From Saturnia japonica (Eukaryota > Arthropoda > Insecta > Lepidoptera > Saturniidae), in the NCBI GenBank assembly GCA_033032175.1, contig CM065316.1, positions 3,070,115 to 3,134,114 on the forward strand: DNA of 64,000 nt. The letters run 5' to 3'. This document shows, piece after piece, positions 44,419-54,901 of this stretch (its first letter is position 1; each line of letters begins with the position of its first letter). A model generated the notes under the pieces. It did no database searches. It had not been told where the DNA came from and was given only the letters and a program-made list of their open reading frames with translations. The position numbers were made by a program, and so were the translations under genes.

Positions 44419-47400
44419 GTGTTTCAAGTGTAATGAATTTGGACATATTTCATCGAAGTGCACTAATATACCTCATCATAATACAAATATGGCTGTAAAA
44501 GGTCTTAACAATAACATGTGTTACAGTGACATCACTATTGGTAATAAAATTATAAAAGCTATGATTGACACTGGGAGTGATGTTAATTTAATAACAAACA
44601 AGCAGTTTCAAGAACTACAAATAACTGAATATGATGGGAGTAATACAATAAAGTTGACTGGACTAGGAAATAAAGGAATAGAGACTACAGGTACTTTTAC
44701 AACTTTTATTACGATTCAAGGCTACAGTTTTCCAGCTCAATTCCATATTGTGAATAATAATGATATACCAATAGAAGTTCTGTTAGGAAGACACATACTG
44801 GCGCATGTGAACCTGAATATTACAAAAGATGAAATCCAAGTTTCTCCAATAACAACTATATGTCTACCTGTGGAATATAAAGAAAATGACTATGATATTT
44901 GAAGTACTAAATACACAAACACTATTAAGAAGATGATAGATGATTATATACCAACTTATAAGAAGAAGTGTCCCGTTGAGATGAATATAATTATGTCAGA
45001 TGAAATGCCGATTTTTCAAAATCCAAGACGTGTTGCTCCTGCTGAGATGAATGTAATTGATCACCAAATTGAAGAATGGCTAAGAGATGAAATAATAAGA
45101 CCAAGTTGTTCAGATTTTGCAAGTCCAGTTGTGTTAGCCAGAAAGAAAGATGGCTCATATCGCTTATGTATAGATTATCGAAAAGTAAACAAAAATATTA
45201 TTAAAGATAGATTTCCCCTTCCACTGATAGAAGACCAAATAGATCAACTACAAGGTGCTAAATACTTCACAACACTTGATATGAAGAATGGATTTAATCA
45301 TGTAAATGTTAAAGAAGAAAGTAGAAAGTACACATCATTTGTGACACCGAGGGGACAATATAAAATTTGTAAAATGCCATTTGGATTATCTACCGCTCCC
45401 TCAGTATTCCAACGCTATGTATACTGGATCTTCAGAGACCTGATTTTAGATAGAACAATATTAACATTTCTTGATGATGTCAATATTCCAAGTAAAACAG
45501 AAGAAGAAGGGCTACAGAAATTAAAAATTGTAATGAAGCGAACTGAAGAATATGTACTACAAATAAACTGGAAAAAATGTCAATTTTTGAAGAAAGAAGT
45601 TGAGTATTTAGGCTACCATATTGGGAATAATGAAGTCAGACCCTCAGAAGTGAAAATTAAAGCCGTAACCAATTTTAGAGTTCCAAAGACAGTAAAAGAA
45701 GTTCAATCCTTCCTCGGATTATCAGGATACTTCAGAAAGTTTATTGAGAACTACTCTCTAATAGCAAGACCCTTAACTAATTTACTAAGGAAAGATAAAG
45801 AATTTAATTTTGATCAGGACTGTTACAACTCATTTGAAACATTGAAGGAAAAATTATGTAGTCAACCTGTTCTACAAATATACAATCCGGACGCCGAGAC
45901 AGAGGTACATACTGATGCAAGCATTGATGGCTATGGAGCAGTCTTAATGCAGAAGAACAATTCAGATGATAAATTGCATCCTGTCTACTACATGAGTAGA
46001 AAGACTTCAGACTCTGAAAGAAAATATGACAGTTACTTTCTAGAAATATTAGCTATTGTAGAAGCACTAAAGAAGTTTAGAGTTTATCTCCTAGGAATAA
46101 AATTTAAGATTTTAACTGACTGTTCAGCTCTAACATTAACACTTAAAAAGAAGGACTTACCACCCAGAGTAGCCCGGTGGGCACTCTTCCTTGAAGAGTA
46201 TGACTACACAATTGAACATAGACCAGGTTCATCAATGAAGCACGCAGACGCTCTCAGCCGCCACCCAGTGCTAATGATCACAGAAATACTACAAAATTAC
46301 AAAAGGCACAGAAAGAAGATGAGCGATTAAAATTAATTATCAAAATATTAGAAACAGAACCATATGAAAACTATAGTATGATGAACAATATTTTATATAA
46401 AGAAATTGGTGATAGATCTCTTATTGTAGTACCAAAGAAGATGCAGAGCGAAATAATAAGAAGAAATCATGATAATGGTCATTTTGGAGCTAAGAAAACA
46501 GAGCATCTAATTCTAAGAGAATTTTACATAGAGAATCTACATGAAAAGATAAAAGCTCATATTAACAACTGTATAAAATGCATACTGGTGTCAAGAAAGA
46601 CTGGCAAGAAAGAAGGATTTTTACACCCATTAAATAAAGGAGACAGACCACTAGAGACTTACCATATTGACCATGTGGGCCCTATGACGTCTACTGCTAA
46701 AAGTTACAAGTATATACTTACTATTGTTGATGCATTTACCAAATTTACCTGGATCTACCCGACGAAGACACTAACGACTGAAGAAGTTCTACAGAAGCTA
46801 CAGCAACAGCAGGCTATATTTGGCTCTCCTAAAGTAATAATATCAGACAGAGGAACAGCATTCACATCAGAAAATTTTAAAAAGTACTGTGAAGAAGAAA
46901 ATATTATACATCACGTTAAACGACTGGCCAACCTAGAGCCAATGGGCAAGTGGAACGTATACACCAAATTATTATTAACTTACTGGCTAAACTCACTGTA
47001 CATAATTCTGCCCAGTGGTACAAACATGTTTCCAAGGTACAAAGATGTATTAACGGTACATATCATAGAAGTATTGGAACTTCACCGTTTCAACTGATGA
47101 CTGGTGTACAACTTCATAATACAGAAGATATCCAGATGCAAGAAATTTTGAGAGAGGAATCAATTGAATACTTTGACAGTCAAAGAAAATCTTTGAGATC
47201 TAGCGCTAAGGAGCAAATAGTCAAGGTACAAGAAGAGAACAAAAGAAATTATAACAAACACAGAAAAGTTGGAACTTCTTATAAGTTGGGAGACATAGTA
47301 GCTATTCAGAGAACACAATTTGGAAGAACTAAGATTGGCTCAAGATTTTTAGGCCCTTATGAAGTAACAAAAGTTAATAAGAATGACCGGTACACTGTCA

Positions 47401-47528
47401 GCAAGCTAAGTGGAGAGGGTCCTTTGCAGACAACTACTAGCAGTGACATGATGAAGATGTGGTGCCTGGATGATGACTCAAGCTCGCCCGGGTCGGACGA
47501 GGAGCAGGATGGCCGTGTGGGAGAATAG
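44402..47528 (+). pseudogene. Pol of the nested element, with stop and frameshifts
   Basis: Protease: AMIDTGSDVNLI with the catalytic D (about 44560-44595). A TGA at 44900-44902 separates it from RT and RNase H in the same frame (to 46330): FASPVVLARKKDGSYRLCID, FTTLDMKNGFNHV, and FLDDV in place of YVDD-type text, then RNase H HTDASIDGYGA and HADALSRHP. A frame change at 46330 leads to the integrase with zinc finger (H..H..C-x2-C) and D residues in HIDHVGP and ISDRGTAFTS. A further frameshift near 46930 precedes the catalytic E (VERIHQ, 46950 on). The frame ends at 47528, inside the right LTR, with no chromodomain recognised. Confidence 0.88.
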
Positions 47529-47735
47529 AACATTCTAACACAGCAACATTTGAGTAATATAGGTATTTTTAATTTTTTCCTGGCAACAAAAGAGATCTGT
47601 CAAGTTGGTTGAACAATGAATATGTGTTTTTACGATTTGGATTATAATTTATAAATATTAAATAAAAGAAGATTTAAAGAATTACAGGATAAAGATAGAA
47701 TAAAGATTCTGAGCACTTTTGACACACATCCCACA
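47516..47735 (+). repeat. Right LTR of the nested element
   Basis: 220 bp, TGTGGGAG to TCCCACA, followed by TACA target copy at 47736-47739. Confidence 0.9.
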
Positions 47736-48725
47736 TACATGTAGACATAGTAGGTCCTTTGCCAATTTCATTGCAAGATTTTAGGTATCTTGTTACCATT
47801 ATTGATAGACAGACTGGTTGGCCCGAAGCATTTCCGGTTAGAGATATCACAGCAGAAACCATAGCTAAGGTTATTTTTGAAAACTGGATATCACGTTTTG
47901 GCTGTCCTGCTAAGCTGACAAGCGATCAGGGCAGACAATTTGAAAGTAACGTTTTTAAAGAACTAATGAAATGTTTAGGTATTAATAAAACGCGTACCAC
48001 ACCCTACCACCCTCAATGTAACGGTATAGTTGAGAGATGGCACAGGTCTCTCAAAGCTGCACTTATGGCAAGATTAGATTCCAGTACAAGGGTCGAAGAA
48101 TTACCCATAGTCTTGTTAGGACTACGAGTAGCACCAAGGAATGACACTAGTGTTAGTGCTGCGGAAATGACTTACGGACAAACACTTAGATTGCCCGGAG
48201 ATTTTTTTAATATAGATAGTAATAGTAATATTAGTAACCATTGTGAATACGTCGAACACCTTCGCAGAATGATAGGTAACTGGAAACCGAAACCGATAAC
48301 GCATAAAGACTCTCGTACATTATTCGCATATCTGGAGTTAAGTAAATGCGAACATGTTTTCGTGCGTAGTGATTTAGTTAAAAAACCATTACAACCACCT
48401 TACGATGGATCATTTAAAATTATAGATAGGAAAAATAAGGTATATTTAGCGCGAATGTCAGGTCGAGACGCTTATATTTCTGTAGATAGGTTAAAACCAG
48501 CATTTATGAACGAGGAAAATCTTAGTACCAGTAATTTGGATAAAAGTGACAAAGATAATAAGGATTTTATTTGCACCACCGCCAGTTAAACACAATTATG
48601 CTAAGAACTCTGTTTTACAAAGATGTTTTAACATGTATGACACTAAGTTTAGTCATATTGACTTATTCCAGTCAAATAGGAATGTTTTCTTAAAAGAATT
48701 AAAATCGAAAAACACATTGAAATAG
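47736..48725 (+). pseudogene. Integrase, second part, of the CsRn1-type element
   Basis: This resumes the frame cut at 43275. The DDE residues are all present: D in HVDIVGPL, D in LTSDQGRQF, E in GIVERWHRS. NDTSVSAAEMTYGQTLRLPG follows, typical of this clade. The frame ends with TAA at 48587-48589, but the adjacent frame continues APPPVKHNYAKNSVLQRCF to a TAG at 48723-48725, so the original C-terminus was probably longer and lost by a one-base shift. Confidence 0.88.
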
Positions 48726-49286
48726 TCATCATGGCTGTGAAACAGGAACACAGAAAGGACTCAGTTTAATCTCTATTGCTTATAACATACATACATATAC
48801 AATTCACATATGCTTTCACTCAGGAGCATATGATCCCACCACACTTATACACTCTCACGCACACGCACACTACACGCAGACTCACACTCCCACTCACATT
48901 GAGATATAGAAACACATAATACTTCATAATGATATTTTGTTTCGTAATTGGCACCACATGATTGCAAAACATAACAAATGTATATTTTGTGTTAAATGTG
49001 CTGTGAAGCAATATGTACCAAATAAATAAATAAGACAAATAGTAGTAATAAGGATTCAACACGATTCACTAGCATAGCGGATAGCGATAATCGCCCGCTC
49101 CGCTACATTACGCGTAGCGGCCGTATCGTAACAAAACCCGTATGATTTCAAATTTAGCAAGTTAATCATTAATTTGTTTGTTCTAATTATTTATTTTCAA
49201 ATTTGAAATTTTATTTCGACACTCAAACTCTAATACTATTTCTACACCTACATTATTATAAATCGCACCAAGGACAGATTTAAAAA

Positions 49287-49436
49287 ATGGATCCTCAAAC
49301 AAGTCGCACGCGTCGCAATAAGGAATGTGCAGACTCAGGATTCTACGAGTGGAACGGTTACGAAATCACCTCGAGTAATAATTGCTTGACGTTCGAAAAT
49401 GCATTGCGCAAACACAATATGTTTATTGGAACATAA
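49287..49436 (+). CDS. Small 49-aa ORF in the 3' region of the CsRn1-type element
   Basis: ATG at 49287 to TAA at 49434-49436. The product starts MDPQTSRTRRNKEC, has an aromatic centre (GFYEWNGYEI) and ends RKHNMFIGT. It follows AAAAA-ATG and lies between pol and the polypurine tract, where CsRn1 elements usually have no gene. It is richer in GC than its AT-rich flanks. It resembles no protein I know. It could be an accessory gene, a captured fragment, or chance. Confidence 0.35.
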   Translation: MDPQTSRTRRNKECADSGFYEWNGYEITSSNNCLTFENALRKHNMFIGT

Positions 49437-49768
49437 GTGTTATTAATACTTTTTTTTTTTTTTTAACTACATTGTTATTTTTATTTAGTAATTTTTGTAC
49501 TGTCTTGGGAAAAATATTTTTTTTAATGGGAAATATGATTTTTTTTTGTGTAAAACATTGTATTTCCTTAGTTAACGTTCATTCGTATTGTATTGTTTAT
49601 ACTATGTATATATTCGCTTACGGATAGTAACGTCGTATTTTACCCCATGTTATAATTTTGTAATTTTTTCAGTAATTTTTAATTAATTTTATAAATCAAT
49701 AATTTTCCATTTTATGTTTGTAATACTTGTACTATGTTTTTTATTCTAATTTTTTAAACTTTATATTT

Positions 49769-49781
49769 AGGGGGGGAATGA
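49769..49781 (+). promoter_or_regulatory. Polypurine tract of the CsRn1-type element
   Basis: AGGGGGGGAATGA immediately before the right LTR, the expected start site of plus-strand DNA synthesis. Confidence 0.8.
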
Positions 49782-49943
49782 TGTAGCGTCATCATTAATG
49801 TTTAATGTTGTACTTGTGCATTGTGTACACCAGCAGTCCAGTCTCGGTCGGCACACGCAATGCAAGCGGTAATAATACAGAAATAAACAATTTAATTTGG
49901 AAGGATTGTTTTCATATTTATCTCCAGACTGGTAAACCTCCAA
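49782..49943 (+). repeat. Right LTR of the CsRn1-type element
   Basis: 162 bp, same ends as the left LTR, followed by AACTG and then by the resumed DDE-like pseudogene. Confidence 0.9.
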
Positions 49944-50770
49944 AACTGCATGTTTTGACTTGTAATAAATTTGAAGTACTCCGTAGTCTGATGTCTGTAT
50001 TTTCTAATACAAAAGAAAGTTTCAAGTATACAGTTTCACAATTTTTAACATTGATCAAAGTGAAAAATATTGCTATGTATGGAATGGGTGCATTGGAAAA
50101 AAGGTCCTAATGAAATTTCCAGCTTTCTATTTGACTTTGTAAAAAATAGGCTGTAGAAGTTAATAACGAATTTCGATTCTATTCTGACTCTAGCGGAGGC
50201 CAAAACAGAAACCGGTTTGTCTTCCTTATGTATGTGTGTATGCTGCAAAAACGCTTGGAGGAAATATTATTCATAACTTGTTTGAAGTACGTCATACTCA
50301 ATTAGAAGGGGATTCTATGAACGCTGATAAACCATAATATAAAGTAAAAGAAGTATCTCAAAATAATATATTTGAATCCAAGTTACTGTTAAATACAATA
50401 GGTACCTAATTGGGAACAAGATAAAGAAAACAAAAAAGTGATGTGATATAAAGTACAGCATGTGAAAATTATTGCTGTTTTTCCAAATGATATCTGTTAT
50501 CAATACAATTTCTACAGTGACTATAATAACAGCATTGAATTAAATTACAATAGAATAAAAACCAGACGTCAAAATAGAAATAATAAATCAATAAATACGT
50601 TAAGGGGCTACTCTTTGTTGCCTACAGCTAATGAAAGGCTGATATAAATTACTGAAAACAAGTGTAGGGACCTGAATGGCTTATGTTTTTCAGTGATGCA
50701 ATTTCAGAGCAATATAGAAGTTTTTATTTAAATTTGCTTCATTGAACGGATGTTTCTAATCATTCTGTTA

Positions 50771-53689
50771 AAGAGAATTAAAAAAAAAAACTAGTGATCA
50801 TGGATTAATAATTCATCTAATTAATTTAGTTTATTTCTGCAGCGTAAATTAGTTTACAAGTAAATATTAAAAAAAATCAAAACAATATTATTTGACTTTT
50901 AGTAATTAAAAAGCAAAATTGTTTTGAATTTTATTACCTAAAAATAAAACTGAACTGATTTTTATGTTTCTTTTTTTTTACTATGATTTTGCACCTTAAC
51001 ATAGCAAAGTTGAATTTTGTAACTATGGCTTACAATAACATTCACGTAAGTATACCTTTTAATTTATCAAATTATAAATGTAGAATAAGTTACAATTATA
51101 TTCTTCATAAAAGTCGTCTCAAATTATTACATTACACCATTGTCACTTCGGATACAATGTTTTTACATTTAAAGATGTGAAAATTCTAAACATTGTAACT
51201 ACGCTAAAATCACACTTCCACTGATTTTATTTAAATCAGTCGAAAGAGCTTTTAAAATAGGTATAGTGTAATTTACATTTGAATCAACTTATTGTAAACG
51301 GTGCTAAAAATAATTATGAAGTTGATAATTTTCTTAAAACGGCTCTTCTGAAAACCATGACTTAACGAGTTACGATGTTATTCCATTTGGGTGTCGAATT
51401 AGGTTTGTCAAAATAATACATACTTAATAGACGTTGTTAGGTCTGGTTTTTAGGAACAAGTAAATAATATTTTTTTACTTCCTGATTTGATCCAACACTG
51501 GGTTAGGTACTTGGTAAATGGTAAGAAGAACGCTTTTGCTTTTTTTATGATATTTTATCTATACATATAATAAAAACGTAACTGATCGATGTCTGTACAT
51601 AGAAGATATAAGAGAAAAACTATTATGAGGGGCCTTTATCAAAGCAGCAGAACCCAAAGAATGATTATTAAAATTTTTGTCTGTTTCCCAACGTTTGTGC
51701 GCGCTTAACCGGCTAACGCTAACGGCTTAACCGATTTGGAAACGGTTTTCACTAATATATTTTGGTAAGGTTCACTTAACATTTAGTATTTGTTTTACTT
51801 CAATAAGTTCATAAATAAAAAAGTTACATCAATTTAAAAAATCACTTCGAACATTTGTTCGATAAAAATGCTATAAAATAAGTGTTCAGTTAAATTGGCA
51901 TTGGTTCAGTTAGTTAACTGTATATTACGGTTTAATGATTTTAATTTGATTTTAATGATAAAAGTTTACATATAATTAAAATATGGACATTTTCGGAAAA
52001 TTTGTTATTACCAATATATGTTGACCTCAGATCTATATGATAATTCATATTAAATAGTGTTACGTAGTTACATAGTGTGGACCAAGCCGGTTGGTCATAA
52101 CTAAACCAATTTTGATGAATAGAGATATATTGTGCCTTGGAAATGGACATAGGTTACCATGGCGCGAAGATAAAACTTGAAGAGGTCAAATACGGGATGA
52201 AAGTTTGAAGGAAGAACCCACTATTTCTCAAGTTAGGGATATGAAAATTTATATTTATGCTTTTAGGAAGAAATAACAGCGTTTCACGTTTTTGAAAAAT
52301 TATACCGCAAGGCGGTATAATAAGGGATAATTTACTATACCATACACATAAAGTGATAAACCCACCTATGATTTTCTTTAGGTTCGTCGTATTCCAAGAT
52401 CAGTCTGTATTTATGTAGTATATTTAGCGGGTGGGTAGGGATCGCAACCACCATACATATAGTGATAAAGCCATCTATGCTTTTCTTTTGGTATGCCGTG
52501 TTCCGAGATCAATCGATGTATATCTATACTAATATTATAAAAAGGAAAGATTTGATTTTTTATTTGTAATGGATAAACTCAAAAACTAAAAACTACAGGA
52601 CCGATTTTAAAAATTCTTTCACCAATGTAAAGCTAGATTTTCAGCCAGTAACATAGGCGATGTTGTAGTTTGAAAAATTAATTTATTCCTCATACAAACG
52701 TCGATAGTTTTACACAAGAAAGTATAAAGAATTGCCTAAAATATGCTTACTTCGCGTTTGCTACAAAAACTATTGGTATTACATAAAAAATACTATACAT
52801 ATAGAACGTTCTCACTAATGTAAACAAAAAAATCCGTGAGATAATATATGTAATTATTATAGTTATGTTAAAATAACCGGTTTTTGTTCAAATTAGACAA
52901 CTAAAACACGGATGGCGAACAAAAAGTGATTATGTCCGTATCATCATATGGATCCTTATCCAAATCATTTATGATGTTTATGTAGGAGTAAATTACTTTT
53001 TGAATTATTCAAATCAGTACATTCGTTTTAAAGTTATGATGAGTATAACAAAATAAAAATTGTCGCGATATTGCAAACCGCTTAATGGATGCATGGAACA
53101 ATGCATGTATGTTAGCTAGATAAACAGAAATTCTACTATCTAAACTAATATTATAAAGTGATTATCATTATTATTATAATCATTAAAAAAATGATTTTAC
53201 GTATGTTTATAATAATTGATAAACTCAATAATGGGTAAGAACAAAAACTACTGAACCGATCTCAGAAATTCTTTCTCAAAGCTACACTATTTATATGCGA
53301 ACAACATAAGTTTTAAGTATTTTTTATTTTCCAAAGAATCAGAAACCTATATGAAAATTGCGATAATGTAATCCAAGGTATTAAAAATTTGCTTAAAATA
53401 GAAGTAATTTTAAGTGCGCTGCGAAAATATAATTTAATTCGTATCAGGTTATCCTTTTCCAAATAAATACTTTACAAATCCAGTTTGGTGTACGTTTGCA
53501 GGACTTAATTAGAAGAAAGATCTAGACTGTATGTCATTAAACTGTTCTTTGCGCTAAGCAGTCTCAAAATCCAAACAAATAAACTAATTGACAAATCTAA
53601 TTTTAAGGGCGCATTCGTGATTACTGTCCTTTATAATCCATCCATCCATCGGTAAATTTGGAAATGTCTACAGATTTATTAATAATAGC
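50771..53689. other. Spacer with Helitron-like 5' ends, otherwise unassigned
   Basis: 52528-52640 (CTATACTAATATTATAAAAAGG, then ACTACAGGACCGATTTTAAA) and 53150-53280 (CTAAACTAATATTATAAAG, then ACTACTGAACCGATCTCA) look like 5' ends of Helitron-like repeats related to the 59168-59865 copy. The rest is AT-rich with no gene recognised. Confidence 0.4.
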
Positions 53690-54055
53690 GGTCTCCCAAT
53701 GATCGAAATTCGACCAGCGACTTTTAAGTCATAGACTATTTTCTGTTTGACATTTGCAGTATGAACCTAAACAATGAATATTATATATCACTTGCTGTCA
53801 CTTTTCATTGAGTGAAAATGTCAATATTTTGAGGGGGTAAGTTCAATGGCACTTGTCGTGTTAGGATTCGCAGTATTAATTTAATATATGTATTACTAAA
53901 ATATATTATAACTTTCTGCACTCCTTCTCCATATAAACATCAACCATGTCAAATCTCACAGTCTTCCGTGCACGCAATACGTTTAAATAGGGGTACAAAG
54001 TTTTTGCTTCACGTATTAATATAATGATAATGATAGATATTAAAGTTACCACATT
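53690..54055 (-). repeat. Dispersed repeat family F, copy 3
   Basis: The inverted match of 33437-33830, lying directly downstream of the distal exon 1 copy. The - strand frame reads REAKTLYPYLNVLRARKTVR and ends ECRKL then stop. Confidence 0.55.
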
Positions 54056-54069
54056 TAAAAAAAACTCAC

Positions 54070-54278
54070 CGATAAGTAACATCCACAGCGACGAAAACAT
54101 AATTGATATCCATCATTGTGATAAATACGGTACCTAAACATATTAAAGTGTATTGAACCATTTGAAATTTACCAAACACATCAATAACTTCGCTTATGTC
54201 GTGTATTTTGTTCTCACTCGAACAACCATCGTCCTTTTGTTTTCTCATATCTGTATCAACTTTCTTTCGAACGAACAT
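54070..54278 (-). CDS. Second copy of the SLC22-like first exon (distal)
   Basis: ATG at 54276-54278. The exon encodes a charged N-terminus, then IDVFGKFQMVQYTLICLGTV and helix 1, ending TYR with the same split codon (CG|gtgagt) as 38477-38664. It could splice in frame to exon 2 at 25890, giving a 553-aa protein with a different N-terminus. No other SLC22 exon lies between the two first exons. It is either an alternative first exon used with a distal promoter, or the only remnant of a tandem gene copy. The reading frame is intact, which favours function. Confidence 0.75.
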
Positions 54279-54348
54279 ATCTTTGTATTACAATTGATAG
54301 TTGTACGTATTTATATAATTATATAATTTTCTACACTTAATTATGCCT

Positions 54349-54441
54349 TGGTTGTTAGCACGTTTCACGGAACAATGAGGTTTATTTAAATACACATTTT
54401 ATTATAAAGTTCTTATCTACTGATGAACAAATTTAAATAAC
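54349..54441 (-). promoter_or_regulatory. Conserved block upstream of exon 1 (distal)
   Basis: Matches 38753-38847 closely while the sequence next to the ATG has diverged. It is a likely promoter or 5' untranslated element that was duplicated with the exon. Confidence 0.4.
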
Positions 54442-54901
54442 AATTATATTACATTATGTTTACGCTGTGTAAGGGCAAAGTTTAGGCTTCAAACTACTGA
54501 TAGCTGTATACCACATTTTGAGAAACATAAGATCCTAACACATCCGTCTCTTTATTATTAGAGGTTTCTCTTTTTGTACAGTAAACCCCTCAATACTTTC
54601 CACGGGTTTCGAATTTAATTACTCGCAACAGACGTGACAGTTCTCAGCTATGTATTCGCAGCTCTAGGACTGCTCTTATGTGGAAAAGTATTTTTTGTAT
54701 AGCATCTAAATTCTATAACAAAATATCAAACACTTTTAAATAATTAAACTTAAACATATTTATTTAGAAAGCAGTAAAAGATTTTCTGATTTGTAAGTGC
54801 TATTACAGCATTAATGACTTTAAATAATACTTTTATATAATCTATCTTCTATACATTGTATTAAAAAAAGTCGCTTCCCGCTATTTGTCCCTATGTACGT
54901 T

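Larger units (their letters stand above)
43280..47735 (+). mobile_element. Second Ty3/gypsy element nested in the integrase gene
   Basis: 4456 bp with LTRs at 43280-43488 and 47516-47735 bounded by TGTGGGA..TCCCACA. A perfect 4-bp target duplication TACA lies at 43276-43279 and 47736-47739. Dropping the element and one TACA makes the outer integrase read through (RFMHIHVDIVGPL). It has gag and pol with a few disabling changes and no envelope-like gene. Confidence 0.93.
40049..49943 (+). mobile_element. CsRn1-type Ty3/gypsy LTR retrotransposon, interrupted
   Basis: It has LTRs of 162 bp at both ends, a primer site resembling the tRNA-Trp complement, gag, pol and a polypurine tract. Without the second element nested at 43280-47735 it is about 5.4 kb. 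Flanks are ATCTG (40044-40048) and AACTG (49944-49948), a plausible 5-bp target duplication with one mismatch. The CHCC zinc finger in Gag and the tRNA-Trp primer site are hallmarks of the CsRn1 clade. No envelope-like gene was found. Confidence 0.88.
39900..50770 (+). pseudogene. DDE-transposase-like pseudogene split by LTR elements
   Basis: Only the ends of this span belong to the pseudogene (39900-40048 and 49944-50770); the middle is LTR retrotransposon. The right part encodes, in broken frames, NEFRFYSDSSGGQNRNRFVF, then EVRHTQLEGDSMNA, a pattern (YSD..GGQN.N and H.Q.EGDS..A) common to a widespread transposase-derived family in insects. Further on, KIRTRRQ-like and SLLPTANERL-like text resembles the C-terminus of the family. 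The left part may carry the preceding helical region (ANKSMVKELKGNSSRSS). Family identity is from memory of the motif and only moderately sure. Confidence 0.45.

Noticed and set aside
47116..49791. Envelope-like gene of an errantivirus in either LTR element
   Set aside because: After each integrase there is no frame of suitable length with a signal peptide or membrane segment.
53906..54100. Small membrane protein on the - strand
   Set aside because: The frame merges antisense-free intron, repeat family F and the end of exon 1a; it has no start of its own.
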